The position numbers and the translations under genes were made by a program. Of a stretch of 64,000 nt of DNA, positions 54,681 to 63,557 are shown piece after piece. The stretch is from Bin80 sp965219915 (GTDB lineage: Bacteria > Bacteroidota > Rhodothermia > Rhodothermales > Bin80), in assembly GCA_965219915.1 (NCBI GenBank), contig OZ244794.1:2356001-2420000 (forward strand), given 5' to 3'. The notes under the pieces were generated by a model, which worked only from the letters and a program-made list of their open reading frames with translations, was not told the DNA's origin and did no database searches. Each line of letters opens with the position of its first letter. Position 1 is the first letter of the stretch.

Positions 54681-55353
54681 AAGTTTCAGACGTTGATTCG
54701 GATGAAGGGCTGGAAGGATCGCCATCGCCCATTTCGAGGCCCTTGGCCATGAAAAGACGTGTTCGTTCTTCGTTGAATGCAGCATCTCCTAGTAACTCTT
54801 CTGCCTGACGCAAGTTCGGCAGTTCATCCAAATCCTTCAGTCCGAATTCCTCCAGGAAGCGTTCGGTCGTTGCATACAGCATGGGACGTCCAATAATTTC
54901 TGCTCGCCCAAAGATTGCCAGGAGGTTGAGCTCAAGCAGTTTTCGAAGCGCGTATCCTGAATCCACTCCACGTACGGCATCAATTTCGGCTTTTGTTGCC
55001 GGTTGCTTGTAGGCGACAATCGCCAGTGTTTCCATTAGTGGCTTGGTCAAATGACGCCTTCGCTCACGCCGAAAAAAAGCCTCAAGGAACGGCGCGACAG
55101 ATTCCGTGGTGGTCATGCGCAACCCGCCAGCCCAATACTGGATTCGCATTGTGTGCCCCCCAATTTCGTAAGAATCATTCAATTCCTTGAGTGCTTCTTC
55201 AACGGCAGCCTCGCTCGGTAGACCCTTTTCCCCAACTACCTCAGCATATACACGACAAACCTCCTTTGCACTAACAGGGGCATCCGTGGCAAACGCCAAG
55301 GCCTCCAGGACCATTTGCAGGGTAACAGGGCTGTCGAATGCGTTCCGATTCAT
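54679..55353 (-). CDS. scpB: Segregation and condensation protein B
   Basis: 224 residues with two winged-helix halves. 'VTLQMVLEALAFATDAPVSAKEV' opens the first, and 'TKPLMETLAIVAYKQPATKAEIDAVRGVDSGYALRKLLELNLL' is the diagnostic ScpB block, followed by 'GRPMLYATTERFLEEFGLKDLDELP'. It is a kleisin-binding subunit of the SMC-ScpAB condensin. ATG overlaps the scpA stop by 4 bp (ATGA), giving coupled translation. An acidic/Ser C-terminal tail runs into the terminator. Confidence 0.95.
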   Translation of the reverse strand: MNRNAFDSPVTLQMVLEALAFATDAPVSAKEVCRVYAEVVGEKGLPSEAAVEEALKELNDSYEIGGHTMRIQYWAGGLRMTTTESVAPFLEAFFRRERRRHLTKPLMETLAIVAYKQPATKAEIDAVRGVDSGYALRKLLELNLLAIFGRAEIIGRPMLYATTERFLEEFGLKDLDELPNLRQAEELLGDAAFNEERTRLFMAKGLEMGDGDPSSPSSESTSET

Positions 55354-56078
55354 CCCGCAAAGGTTCGACCTGGCGCCCGCTCAATCACAAAATCATCCCC
55401 GTTAGGGGCACTCGACACAAAGATTTCTCCCGAATATGCCATTTCCAGTGCAGCCAAAAAGGTAATGACTATAAAATACCTCGTTTTACCCATGACCATG
55501 CTACCGAAACTGACTTGCTCCTGTGAATACACAGCGTCGCGTATGTACTCGCACTGTTCTGCAATTGAGTATTTTTGTGGTGCAATCGTGATAGAGGGTT
55601 CTTCTGGCGCATTTTCGAGTACATCCCTTAGCGTATCAATCAGGTCAAAAACCGTCCTTTTAACCAGGATCTCCTGCTCGGGCATCGTCGATTGAACGGG
55701 GGTAGATGCCTGCCCCCTGGTAAATAATAATGAGCGTTGCTTGAACTGCTCATCAAGCGTCTCCGCGGCATTCTTGTACTGCACATACTCCAACAGTCGC
55801 TCGACAATCTCTTGGCGTGGATCAATCGGTTCTCCCTCTTCATCCTTCTCCGGGCTCGGAAGAAGCATGCGAGCCTTAATGCTGATGAGCAATGCGGCGA
55901 AATATATAAACTCCGCTACACCATCCAGATCTATAGCTTCTATAAGCTCCACATAGGATAGATACTCATTCGTGATCTGAGCAATAGGGATATCAAAAAT
56001 GTCAATTTCATTCCTGTTAATCAGGAGCAGCAAAAGATCCAGCGGGCCCTCAAAATCCTGTAATTGAACCCTGTACAT
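55350..56078 (-). CDS. scpA: Segregation and condensation protein A
   Basis: 242 residues. The kleisin N-terminus 'FEGPLDLLLLLINRNEIDIFDIPIAQITNEYLSY' is diagnostic, then 'YFAALLISIKARMLLPSPEKDEEGEPIDPRQEIVERLLEY'. The C-terminal winged helix follows ('YFIVITFLAALEMAYSGEIFVSS'). It bridges SMC heads in the condensin complex. Its ATG shares one base with the epimerase stop (TGATG) and its end overlaps scpB by 4 bp, so all three are probably one transcript. Confidence 0.95.
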   Translation of the reverse strand: MYRVQLQDFEGPLDLLLLLINRNEIDIFDIPIAQITNEYLSYVELIEAIDLDGVAEFIYFAALLISIKARMLLPSPEKDEEGEPIDPRQEIVERLLEYVQYKNAAETLDEQFKQRSLLFTRGQASTPVQSTMPEQEILVKRTVFDLIDTLRDVLENAPEEPSITIAPQKYSIAEQCEYIRDAVYSQEQVSFGSMVMGKTRYFIVITFLAALEMAYSGEIFVSSAPNGDDFVIERAPGRTFAG

Positions 56079-57010
56079 CAGTCAAGCATTCTCGTGGAAG
56101 CAAACCAGTCAACGGTTTTCCCAAGACCATCGTCCAGATTCACTGCCGGTTCCCACGCAAGCTCATGCAATGCCTTGGTACAATCCAATACGCTTCTGCG
56201 CTGTTCCCCGGGTTTTCCAGAACCATGTATTGCAGGCTGTTCGAGCCCCATGGCTTGCTTCAGCTTCCGATGGAGGGTTACAACATCGGTTTCGATGCCA
56301 GTCCCGACATTGAATGCCGATGGGGCACCAGTAAAATTTAGCGCAGCGAGATTAGCTCGGGCCACATCACCAACATACACGTAATCACGTGTCTGGAGCC
56401 CATCGCCGTGGATGGTAACCCTATGCCCTGCCAATAATTTCTGAGTAAAAATTGCGATCACGCCTGCCTCACCGTGCGCATTCTGACGAGGACCATACAC
56501 ATTCCCGTATCTGAGGGCGACATAAGATATTCCATACTCACAAAAATAGAAATGCAACAGCTTTTCACAAGTCAGTTTGCTTATTCCATATGGAGAGACC
56601 GGTTGCCGTGTATGCGTTTCTTTTTGCGGGCCGGCTTCCGGTTCACCATAGATTGCTCCACCAGTGGAGGCAAACACAACTTTTTCCACCCCACTGTCCT
56701 TGGCTGCCTCCATAAGGTTGATAAGGCCCAATACATTGACCTCAACGTCGAATGCCGGATCAGCAACACTGCGCCGGACATCCATTTGTGCGGCATGATG
56801 AATCAGTGTGGTGTACCGACCTTCTCTGATGAGGGAGGCTGCCTCTTTTGATCGAACGTCCAACGTATGTAGCTTTACGGAGCTGGGTACATTCTTCCGA
56901 AAGCCACTCGATAGATCATCCAGCACTTCGACAGTATGTCCTTCAAGGATTAAGGCATCAACAACGTGGGAGCCAATGAATCCCGCCCCGCCTGTAACGA
57001 GCACCTTCAT
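56078..57010 (-). CDS. NAD-dependent epimerase/dehydratase (UDP-glucose 4-epimerase-like)
   Basis: 310 residues of extended-SDR. 'VTGGAGFIGSHVVDALILEGH' (GxxGxxG), 'LIHHAAQMDVRRS', 'ASTGGAIYGEP' (Ser), 'SPYGISKLTCEK' (Tyr-x3-Lys), and 'RYGNVYGPRQN' are all present. It would epimerise or otherwise process a nucleotide sugar for surface polysaccharide. It precedes scpA with a 1-base overlap. The 181 bp upstream, to the sulfatase gene, has no identifiable gene. Confidence 0.92.
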   Translation of the reverse strand: MKVLVTGGAGFIGSHVVDALILEGHTVEVLDDLSSGFRKNVPSSVKLHTLDVRSKEAASLIREGRYTTLIHHAAQMDVRRSVADPAFDVEVNVLGLINLMEAAKDSGVEKVVFASTGGAIYGEPEAGPQKETHTRQPVSPYGISKLTCEKLLHFYFCEYGISYVALRYGNVYGPRQNAHGEAGVIAIFTQKLLAGHRVTIHGDGLQTRDYVYVGDVARANLAALNFTGAPSAFNVGTGIETDVVTLHRKLKQAMGLEQPAIHGSGKPGEQRRSVLDCTKALHELAWEPAVNLDDGLGKTVDWFASTRMLD

Positions 57011-57191
57011 GCGAAAGCTGGATTAATCCCAATTGAACTGGTTCCCTGCACCTGTTGCAGTTTTCTGGTACTGGCAGGTACAACCTTGATTGTTAGCATA
57101 CAATTGACGGGAACCCGTCATATCTGTTGAAGAGACGATAGTACCCACAACACTGTAATGATGACCACCTCGATTTACCAATCGAAACAAG

Positions 57192-58655
57192 TTATTCGGA
57201 CTCAGCCCAACTCGGCGTACCGAACCATGCATCCATTTCCTCAATAAACGGGGCTACGATAGAGTCTGGCTCCATGATTCGTCCCAGATCATTGGTTTCG
57301 ATGATCCAAGCCTCCAGTGCCTGCCGCATTTCTGTCAACTGTGCTTCATAAGCGGGGTCACCTGCCAAATTGTTGATTTCATGAGGATCAGCTTCTGTAT
57401 CGTAGAGTTCCTCTTCAGGGAGTGGCGACATCAGCATCGCTGCTGCACCGGTAAGTTCTCCCCGCTCATGCATACTGCGCATCAGAGGTTTCACCAAGAA
57501 GCACTTTTCCTTATAACGATTTAATGTAAGAAACCCTTCTTGTGCATCAAAATTCTTTAAATAATGAAACCGCTTGCCGCGTACAGAACGGATACGTAAT
57601 ACGGTTTCATCAATTCGATCCCTCGCGCTGAACGCATATGTGCGGGGTAGATCGGCCTCCTCACCCAGAAACACCTGACTCTGCATTTCCGGTATCGGGT
57701 CAATGCCGGCCATCCGAAGTGTTGTGGCCGTAAGATCCAACAGGCTAATAACCTCTTCATTAACGCCCCCACGTTCGTATTGAGGAGGTGCCTGGACGCC
57801 ATCCGGGTAGTGTATAATCATTGGTACATGCAGTCCCATGTCCCAAGCCCAGTGGATACCGCGGGCCTCCAATCTTCCGTTGTCGGAAAAGAATACAACG
57901 ATGGTATTTTCCGCTAGGCCATCACGGCGCAACTGTTCCAGAATCCAGCCAACGCGAACATCCATACCACTCACCGAATTCAGATATCGTGCCCACTCTT
58001 CGCGTGTTATCTGATGATCTGGATAGTACGGAGGAGGGGTCACATTTTCGAGGGTAGCAATTTGCGGATGCCAATCTTCTCCAACCCACAGTACCCGTTC
58101 CTTTTCGGCCGATTTGCGGTCATAGATGTCATATTCTGCCTCAGGTGTGTTGATTTGGGCAAAGAACGGCTGATTATCCTTTAAAGATGTCCAGTCACTA
58201 CCCTGATAGATCGGGCCTTCATTGACGAAATTAAGGTCGAGTTTGCCCGTTCCTACTTCCCGATCACCAATATGCGTTATGTTAGCCGTGTGGTAGCCGG
58301 CATCCACCAGTCGGTGGGTCAATGGACGAACTCCATCAGGCAGACGATAGTCATCATCCCGATGCGAACGCATATTATGGGTATCGGTGGTAGTCTGATA
58401 CATTCCCGTCATGAATGCTGACCGACTGGGTGCGCAAACAGGAGAAGTCGCGAAGACATTTGTAAATAGCAGTCCCGCACGTGCAAGCGAATCCAGGTTG
58501 GGAGTATGCACATTTTCCGCACCATAAATCCCAAGGTCTAGTGCAAAATTCTCCCCGACAATCCACAAAATATTTGGTTGAACACTCTGGGCCGGCCGTT
58601 CACTACCGCAAGCGGGAAGACAAAAAAGTGCAATCAGAAGGATCACGTAGCGCAT
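57192..58655 (-). CDS. Sulfatase lipoprotein (formylglycine type)
   Basis: 487 residues. Lipobox 'CLPAC' predicts an envelope lipoprotein. The maturation motif 'VCAPSRS' has Cys74 as the formylglycine precursor. 'QPNILWIVGENFALDLGIYG' is the first metal-site region, with Glu-Asn where many sulfatases have Asp-Asp. 'VFFSDNGRLEARGIHWAWDMGLHVPMII' is the second metal/substrate block. It desulfates a sugar or polysaccharide; the class cannot be fixed. A formylglycine-generating enzyme is needed but not in the window. Confidence 0.92.
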   Translation of the reverse strand: MRYVILLIALFCLPACGSERPAQSVQPNILWIVGENFALDLGIYGAENVHTPNLDSLARAGLLFTNVFATSPVCAPSRSAFMTGMYQTTTDTHNMRSHRDDDYRLPDGVRPLTHRLVDAGYHTANITHIGDREVGTGKLDLNFVNEGPIYQGSDWTSLKDNQPFFAQINTPEAEYDIYDRKSAEKERVLWVGEDWHPQIATLENVTPPPYYPDHQITREEWARYLNSVSGMDVRVGWILEQLRRDGLAENTIVVFFSDNGRLEARGIHWAWDMGLHVPMIIHYPDGVQAPPQYERGGVNEEVISLLDLTATTLRMAGIDPIPEMQSQVFLGEEADLPRTYAFSARDRIDETVLRIRSVRGKRFHYLKNFDAQEGFLTLNRYKEKCFLVKPLMRSMHERGELTGAAAMLMSPLPEEELYDTEADPHEINNLAGDPAYEAQLTEMRQALEAWIIETNDLGRIMEPDSIVAPFIEEMDAWFGTPSWAESE

Positions 58656-58694
58656 GGTTAATGTAAAGGTTTAACTTTTTTCGTGTCGGCCAAT

Positions 58695-59924
58695 TTACGC
58701 AGAGGGAACGAGCATTACCCTGGAGAATTTTTCAGGACGAAGAAACTCGGCCGCAAATGTTTGAACGTCGTCCAAAGTGACTGCCTCAAGTTCTGCAATG
58801 ATCTCATCCATAGATGAAATCTTCCCGAAATAAAGTTCCTGTTTCCCCAGCCGGGCCATTCGATTGGACATACTCTCCAATCCAAGTGCAATCCCACCAC
58901 GGGCTTGCCCTTTTGCCCTACTCAGTACCTGGTTACTTACAGGTGTCTGTGCCAAACGGTCAAACTCGCGAAAAATCAGCGTGATGCTCCGCTCAATCCT
59001 GGATGCGTCCAATCCTACGTAGACGCCGAAGTCACCACAGTCAGAGTACATATTAAGAAACGAATAGACGCTATAGCAGAATCCGTAACGCTCTCTGATA
59101 CGCTGATTCAGTCGACTTGAGCTCCCTCCTCCAAGGATAGTGTTAATTATTTCCAGCACGGCCCGTTGTTTGGAGTGTATCGTGATTCCACGCCGTCCCA
59201 GTATGAGATGCCCCTGCTGTATGGGGCGTGTCAGGGATAGTTCTGAAGGCTTATACGGAGTGAATTCAGGTTTTTCCGGGTCCTTTATACCGGTAGGTCG
59301 CAGGCCCTGACAAGCTTTTTCTACACTCTTCAGCAGTGATTTATGGCACAGATTGCCTGCTGCGGCCACGACGATTTGATCCGGTGTGTACTGTTTGTCC
59401 ACATATTCACACAGATCATTGCGTCTCAATCGGGAAATAGTTTTGGGGTAACCGATAATTGGTCGTCCGATGGATTGGGCAGGATAGATTACCGATTCAA
59501 ATCGATCAGCTATGTACTCATCAGGAGTATCCTCGTACATCTTTATTTCTTCAAGCACGACTCCTTTTTCCTTCTCAATCTCTCGCTCGGGGAATACTGG
59601 AGAGACCACCAGATCACATGTTGAATCCACGCCCCGAGCCAGATAACTATCCAGCGCCCTGGCAAAGTAACACGTATGTTCTTTGGATGTGAATGCATTC
59701 ATATAGCCTCCAACCGACTCCATCCGGCTGGCTATTTGATGCATTCTGCGCTTGGCAGTCCCCTTGAAGACTGTATGTTCAACAAAATGACTTATGCCAG
59801 CGAGATGCTCAGGGTCGTTACGGCTGCCGGAATCAATCCAGACACCGATTGCTATTGAGCGCACGGACGAGACCGCCTCGCTTAGGACGCGAACCCCATT
59901 CTCTAGCGTCGTCTTCGTGATCAC
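58695..59924 (-). CDS. M16 family zinc peptidase
   Basis: 409 residues. The inverted zinc motif 'GISHFVEHTVFKG' gives His46-Phe-Val-Glu49-His50, with the third ligand Glu126 76 residues on ('GVVLEEIKMYED'). The C-terminal M16 half is present ('LILGRRGITIHSKQRAVLEIINTILGGGSSSRLNQRIRERYGFCYSVYSF'). It is close to the processing-peptidase (YmxG-like) type commonly next to pnp. No signal peptide. It starts 18 bp after the pnp stop, so it is probably in the rpsO-pnp transcript. Confidence 0.94.
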   Translation of the reverse strand: MITKTTLENGVRVLSEAVSSVRSIAIGVWIDSGSRNDPEHLAGISHFVEHTVFKGTAKRRMHQIASRMESVGGYMNAFTSKEHTCYFARALDSYLARGVDSTCDLVVSPVFPEREIEKEKGVVLEEIKMYEDTPDEYIADRFESVIYPAQSIGRPIIGYPKTISRLRRNDLCEYVDKQYTPDQIVVAAAGNLCHKSLLKSVEKACQGLRPTGIKDPEKPEFTPYKPSELSLTRPIQQGHLILGRRGITIHSKQRAVLEIINTILGGGSSSRLNQRIRERYGFCYSVYSFLNMYSDCGDFGVYVGLDASRIERSITLIFREFDRLAQTPVSNQVLSRAKGQARGGIALGLESMSNRMARLGKQELYFGKISSMDEIIAELEAVTLDDVQTFAAEFLRPEKFSRVMLVPSA

Positions 59925-59942
59925 CCTTTCAAACGTCCAGAT

Positions 59943-62168
59943 CTAGTGGCGACGACGCCCTCGAGGCTTGGGACCTCTCGGGTGACGGTTCCCCCTTGGG
60001 GAACTCTTTTGACGCGAATTTTCCCGAAACTCAACGTTTTTTGGACGTGGAAGAGTGACCTTGTGGCTAAGCTGCAGACGTCCACGGTCATTAATCTGCA
60101 TAAGACGCACCTTCATTTTGTCACCAACCTGGACTACATCACGCGGATGGTCAACCCACTCCCAGGAAAGCTGACTCTTGTGCACCAATCCATCCTTGCC
60201 GGGAAGTATTTCCACGACAGCACCGACATCAAGAACGCTGCGCACGATGCCCTCATATTCCTCTCCAACCTCCGGTGAAACAACCAGAGAGCGGATAATT
60301 GAGACGGCCTCGTTCACTGAACTTTCATTCTTCCCCGCGATGGTCACATAGCCGAGATTATCCTTTTCCTCAATTTCGATTACTACGCCTGTGTCCGCCT
60401 GAATACTCCGAACGATTTTCCCTCCAGGCCCAATCACCGCCCCAATTGAGTCAGTGTCGATCGTTATTTGAGTAAGTTTGGGAGCATGGGGAGACATATT
60501 TTCGCGAACATGGGCCAGTGTCGCATCCATCAGGTCGAGAATATGCAATCTGGCTTCGCGGGCCTGATCAAGCGCCTGTAGCATGAGATCGCTCGAGAGC
60601 CCTCCAATCTTGATGTCCATCTGACACGCCGTTATACCATCGCGTGTACCGGTCACCTTGAAATCCATATCTCCCAGATGGTCCTCTGTGCCAAGAATAT
60701 CTGTAAGCACGACTTGACGGGTTTCATCGGCTATCATACCCATTGCGACACCTGCGACCGCCTTGCGAACTGGTACCCCTGCATCCATGAGTGCAAGACT
60801 GCCTGAACAGACACTGGCCATAGAGGAAGATCCATTGGATTCCAAGACGTCTGCATTCACTCGAATCGTATATGGGAATTCTTCTACATCTGGAATCATC
60901 TGACGTAACGCACGTTCAGCCAGGTAGCCATGCCCTACCTCACGCCTGCTTGCGCCGCGGAGGAATTTGACCTCTCCTGTCGAAAACGGAGGAAACTCGT
61001 AGTGGAGAAAGAAATGCTTATCCTCTTGGTCAAAAACCTGGTCTACGGCTTGCTGGTCGCGTGCGGTCCCTAGAGTGACCGATGCCATTACCTGAGTTTC
61101 ACCCCTTGTGAAGATTGACGACCCATGTACACGCGGCAGATACCCTACTTCGCACCAGATGGGACGCACGGACTGTGGATCTCGACCATCGATCCGTTTA
61201 TGATCCGCCAAGACCATTTCACGCATAACTTCACGGGACACAATCCTTGCAGCAGCCAAGGCCTCAGATGCAAGCTCCTCGGGGTCTTCACTCCCGGAAA
61301 CAACAGCTTCAACAGCTTCCTCTTCTAGGGACTTCAGTCCTCCGTAAAAACTTTTTTTCTCGTACGGGGCTCGAACGTGTGCCTCAAGTTTTTCCTGTAT
61401 GGCCTCCCGTGCACGATCTACGATAGCCGGATCGGGGGTATTTGTCTCATAAGACTGCGCCTCAACTGTCCCGTGCACTTCTTCAAATGCGGCACGCAAG
61501 TCCAGTTGTACCTGGCATACCTTGATAATTGCTTCGTGTGCAACGCCCAGGGCCTTAACCATATCTTCTTCCGAGACTTCATTCATCTCGCCCTCTACCA
61601 TAACGATAGAGTCCAGCTTGCCTGCCACTACTAGATTAAAGTCACTGGACTCCAGCTCTTCCAGAGTGGGATTTACGATAAAACTTCCTTCAACACGTCC
61701 AATACGAACCTCCGCTATTGGACCATCGAAAGGGGCGCCTGAAAGTAACAGTGCTGCAGAAGCGCCGAGGCCAAACAGCATATCGCCATCGTGCTCGTCA
61801 TCTGCAGATATCACAGAACCGATGACCTGCACCTCGTTGAGATAGCCATCGGGAAAAAGCGGTCGAATTGCTCGATCAACGAGTCTGGACGTTAGAATCT
61901 CCTTATCGTTAAGCCGTCCTTCGCGCTTAATGAATCCACCTGGAATTTTTCCACCGGAGGAGAACTTTTCACGGTAGTCCACCATGAGTGGAAAAAAGCC
62001 TTGACCAGGGCGTACAGAATCAGATACTACGGTGGTTGCCATTACCATGGTGTCGCCCAAGCGTACCACGACGGCGCCACCTGCTTGTTTGGCCAATCGG
62101 CCGGTCTCTATTGATATTACTTTTCCGGGTGCGCACTCTACCTGCGCCGTTATTGCTTTAGGGATCAT
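59943..62168 (-). CDS. pnp: Polyribonucleotide nucleotidyltransferase
   Basis: 741 residues, full length. Two RNase PH cores are seen: 'RLAKQAGGAVVVRLGDTMVMATTVVSD' and 'HGSSIFTRGETQVMASVTLG', with 'MDFKVTGTRDGITACQMDIKIGG' as the catalytic block. KH ('GAVIGPGGKIVRSIQADTGVVIEI') and S1 ('GEEYEGIVRSVLDVGAVVEILPGKDGLVHKSQLSWEW') domains follow, then a Lys/Arg/Pro-rich tail. It degrades RNA phosphorolytically, usually in the degradosome. The order rpsO-pnp is conserved in bacteria; a hairpin lies in the 63-bp gap between them. Confidence 0.97.
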   Translation of the reverse strand: MIPKAITAQVECAPGKVISIETGRLAKQAGGAVVVRLGDTMVMATTVVSDSVRPGQGFFPLMVDYREKFSSGGKIPGGFIKREGRLNDKEILTSRLVDRAIRPLFPDGYLNEVQVIGSVISADDEHDGDMLFGLGASAALLLSGAPFDGPIAEVRIGRVEGSFIVNPTLEELESSDFNLVVAGKLDSIVMVEGEMNEVSEEDMVKALGVAHEAIIKVCQVQLDLRAAFEEVHGTVEAQSYETNTPDPAIVDRAREAIQEKLEAHVRAPYEKKSFYGGLKSLEEEAVEAVVSGSEDPEELASEALAAARIVSREVMREMVLADHKRIDGRDPQSVRPIWCEVGYLPRVHGSSIFTRGETQVMASVTLGTARDQQAVDQVFDQEDKHFFLHYEFPPFSTGEVKFLRGASRREVGHGYLAERALRQMIPDVEEFPYTIRVNADVLESNGSSSMASVCSGSLALMDAGVPVRKAVAGVAMGMIADETRQVVLTDILGTEDHLGDMDFKVTGTRDGITACQMDIKIGGLSSDLMLQALDQAREARLHILDLMDATLAHVRENMSPHAPKLTQITIDTDSIGAVIGPGGKIVRSIQADTGVVIEIEEKDNLGYVTIAGKNESSVNEAVSIIRSLVVSPEVGEEYEGIVRSVLDVGAVVEILPGKDGLVHKSQLSWEWVDHPRDVVQVGDKMKVRLMQINDRGRLQLSHKVTLPRPKNVEFRENSRQKSSPRGNRHPRGPKPRGRRRH

Positions 62169-62181
62169 TTATTTTCGTTAT

Positions 62182-62220
62182 AAAAAGCGTGCCCGAACGA
62201 TTCATGTATTTGGTTCGGGG
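62182..62220 (-). terminator. Hairpin with T-run between rpsO and pnp (attenuator)
   Basis: On the minus strand the arms CCCGAAC (62219-62213) and GTTCGGG (62198-62192) pair around a 14-base loop, then ACGC and TTTTT follow. It sits in the 63-bp rpsO-pnp gap. As in other bacteria, partial termination or an RNase III-type processing site here is likely. Confidence 0.75.
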
Positions 62221-62231
62221 ACTTCACTGCC

Positions 62232-62498
62232 TTACTTGCGCAGGCCCAACGCTTTGGTGATACTCCGATAGCGTTCAATGTCTTTTTCTATCAGATAATT
62301 GAGCATCCTGCGACGCTTCCCGACCAGTTTTAACAGGCCGCGTCGAGTTGCGTGATCTTTTTTGTGGTTCCTCAAATGTTGTGTCAGGTGGTTAATCCGG
62401 TGAGAATAGATTGCAATCTGTACCTCAGCTTTACCTGTATCTTGGGAATTTTCGCCGAATTTCTCGGCCAAATGTTGTGTTTCCTCCTTTGTTATCAT
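62232..62498 (-). CDS. rpsO: 30S ribosomal protein S15
   Basis: 88 residues, normal length. 'HRINHLTQHLRNHKKDHATRRGLLKLVGKRRRMLNYL' is the S15 rRNA-binding core. It binds the central domain of 16S rRNA and often represses its own mRNA. It starts 102 bp after the ribF stop and is followed by the pnp hairpin. Confidence 0.98.
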   Translation of the reverse strand: MITKEETQHLAEKFGENSQDTGKAEVQIAIYSHRINHLTQHLRNHKKDHATRRGLLKLVGKRRRMLNYLIEKDIERYRSITKALGLRK

Positions 62499-62600
62499 TT
62501 AGTTTACAGTGACAGGTTGGTCTCGGGTTCAATATCGCTCCCGCACAGTGACCATCACGCAAGACCAAGCCGCGATTTATTATTGGACAGCCGAAGCGAA

Positions 62601-63557
62601 TCAGCCCGGTGGTACGGTATGTGAATGTGTCTGTTCCAATACTCCTCTGCATACGTTCTCATCCTCCTGCATTGCCGCCTTTAACATTGACATTGATGGA
62701 AAATAGCGCTCCTCGCGTATGCGCTGTAAAAAGTGTATGGTCAACTCCTCACCATAGATGTTGTCACTAAAGTCAAATAAATGTACTTCCAGGTGTACCC
62801 CCGTACTATCCTTGACTGCCGGGCGTGTGCCAATACTCATCATGCCTCCTTTGCGGGCTTCAGATGTCAGAACACTAACGGCATAAATGCCGTGGGCAGG
62901 AACGATTTTCTGTGGATCTGGCAGGGCAACGTTCGCTGTGGCATAGCCAAGCTCCCGACCACGGGAATCTCCGCGAATTACTGTTCCCGTTATACAATAC
63001 GGACGACCCAGAAGTTGTGCAGCAAGTGAAACATCTCCCTTTTCCCGCAAGACATGACGCACTTTTCTGGAGGATACAACTATACCGTCCACCGTCTGAG
63101 GTCCGATAACATTAACATCAAATCCATACTTCTCTCCCATGCAGGCGAGCAACTCAATATCACCTTTGCGACCCTTTCCGAATCTATGGTCGTGCCCTAC
63201 AACGATGGATTGTAAACCTATACGTTCAACAAGTAACTCGGTCACAAAATCCTCCGCACTCATTTCCGAAAATTGCTCGGTAAACGGCAAAACAATCATA
63301 CGTCCAAGCCCCAAGCGTGCTAACACATCGGCACGTTCTTCCACAGTGGTTAATCTTGGGAGCAGCCGGCGCAGGAGAACTTCGCGCGGATGAGGGTCAA
63401 ATGTGACCAGAGTACTCAATCCGTTTGAGTTTTTGGCCCGCCGAATAATATCCGATAGGATTGCTCGGTGGCCTAGGTGCACACCGTCAAAGGTACCTAC
63501 TGTCAGAACGCTCTCAGGGCGACAGGTTAATCCATCGAGACCTCGTTTGAATATCAT
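62601..63557 (-). CDS. ribF: Riboflavin kinase / FAD synthetase
   Basis: About 318 residues from ATG 63557, which overlaps the truB stop (ATGA); the open frame to 63596 is rejected. FAD synthetase half: 'VLTVGTFDGVHLGHRAIL' and 'VVGHDHRFGKGRKG' (nucleotide-binding). Riboflavin kinase half: 'ITGTVIRGDSRGRELGYATANVAL' and 'HGIYAVSVL', ending 'ERYFPSMSMLKAAMQEDE'. It phosphorylates riboflavin to FMN and adenylates FMN to FAD. Confidence 0.97.
   Translation of the reverse strand: MIFKRGLDGLTCRPESVLTVGTFDGVHLGHRAILSDIIRRAKNSNGLSTLVTFDPHPREVLLRRLLPRLTTVEERADVLARLGLGRMIVLPFTEQFSEMSAEDFVTELLVERIGLQSIVVGHDHRFGKGRKGDIELLACMGEKYGFDVNVIGPQTVDGIVVSSRKVRHVLREKGDVSLAAQLLGRPYCITGTVIRGDSRGRELGYATANVALPDPQKIVPAHGIYAVSVLTSEARKGGMMSIGTRPAVKDSTGVHLEVHLFDFSDNIYGEELTIHFLQRIREERYFPSMSMLKAAMQEDENVCRGVLEQTHSHTVPPG

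Noticed and set aside
57023..57244. 73-codon minus frame between sulfatase and epimerase
   Set aside because: It starts within the sulfatase gene in another frame and shows no signature; treated as chance.
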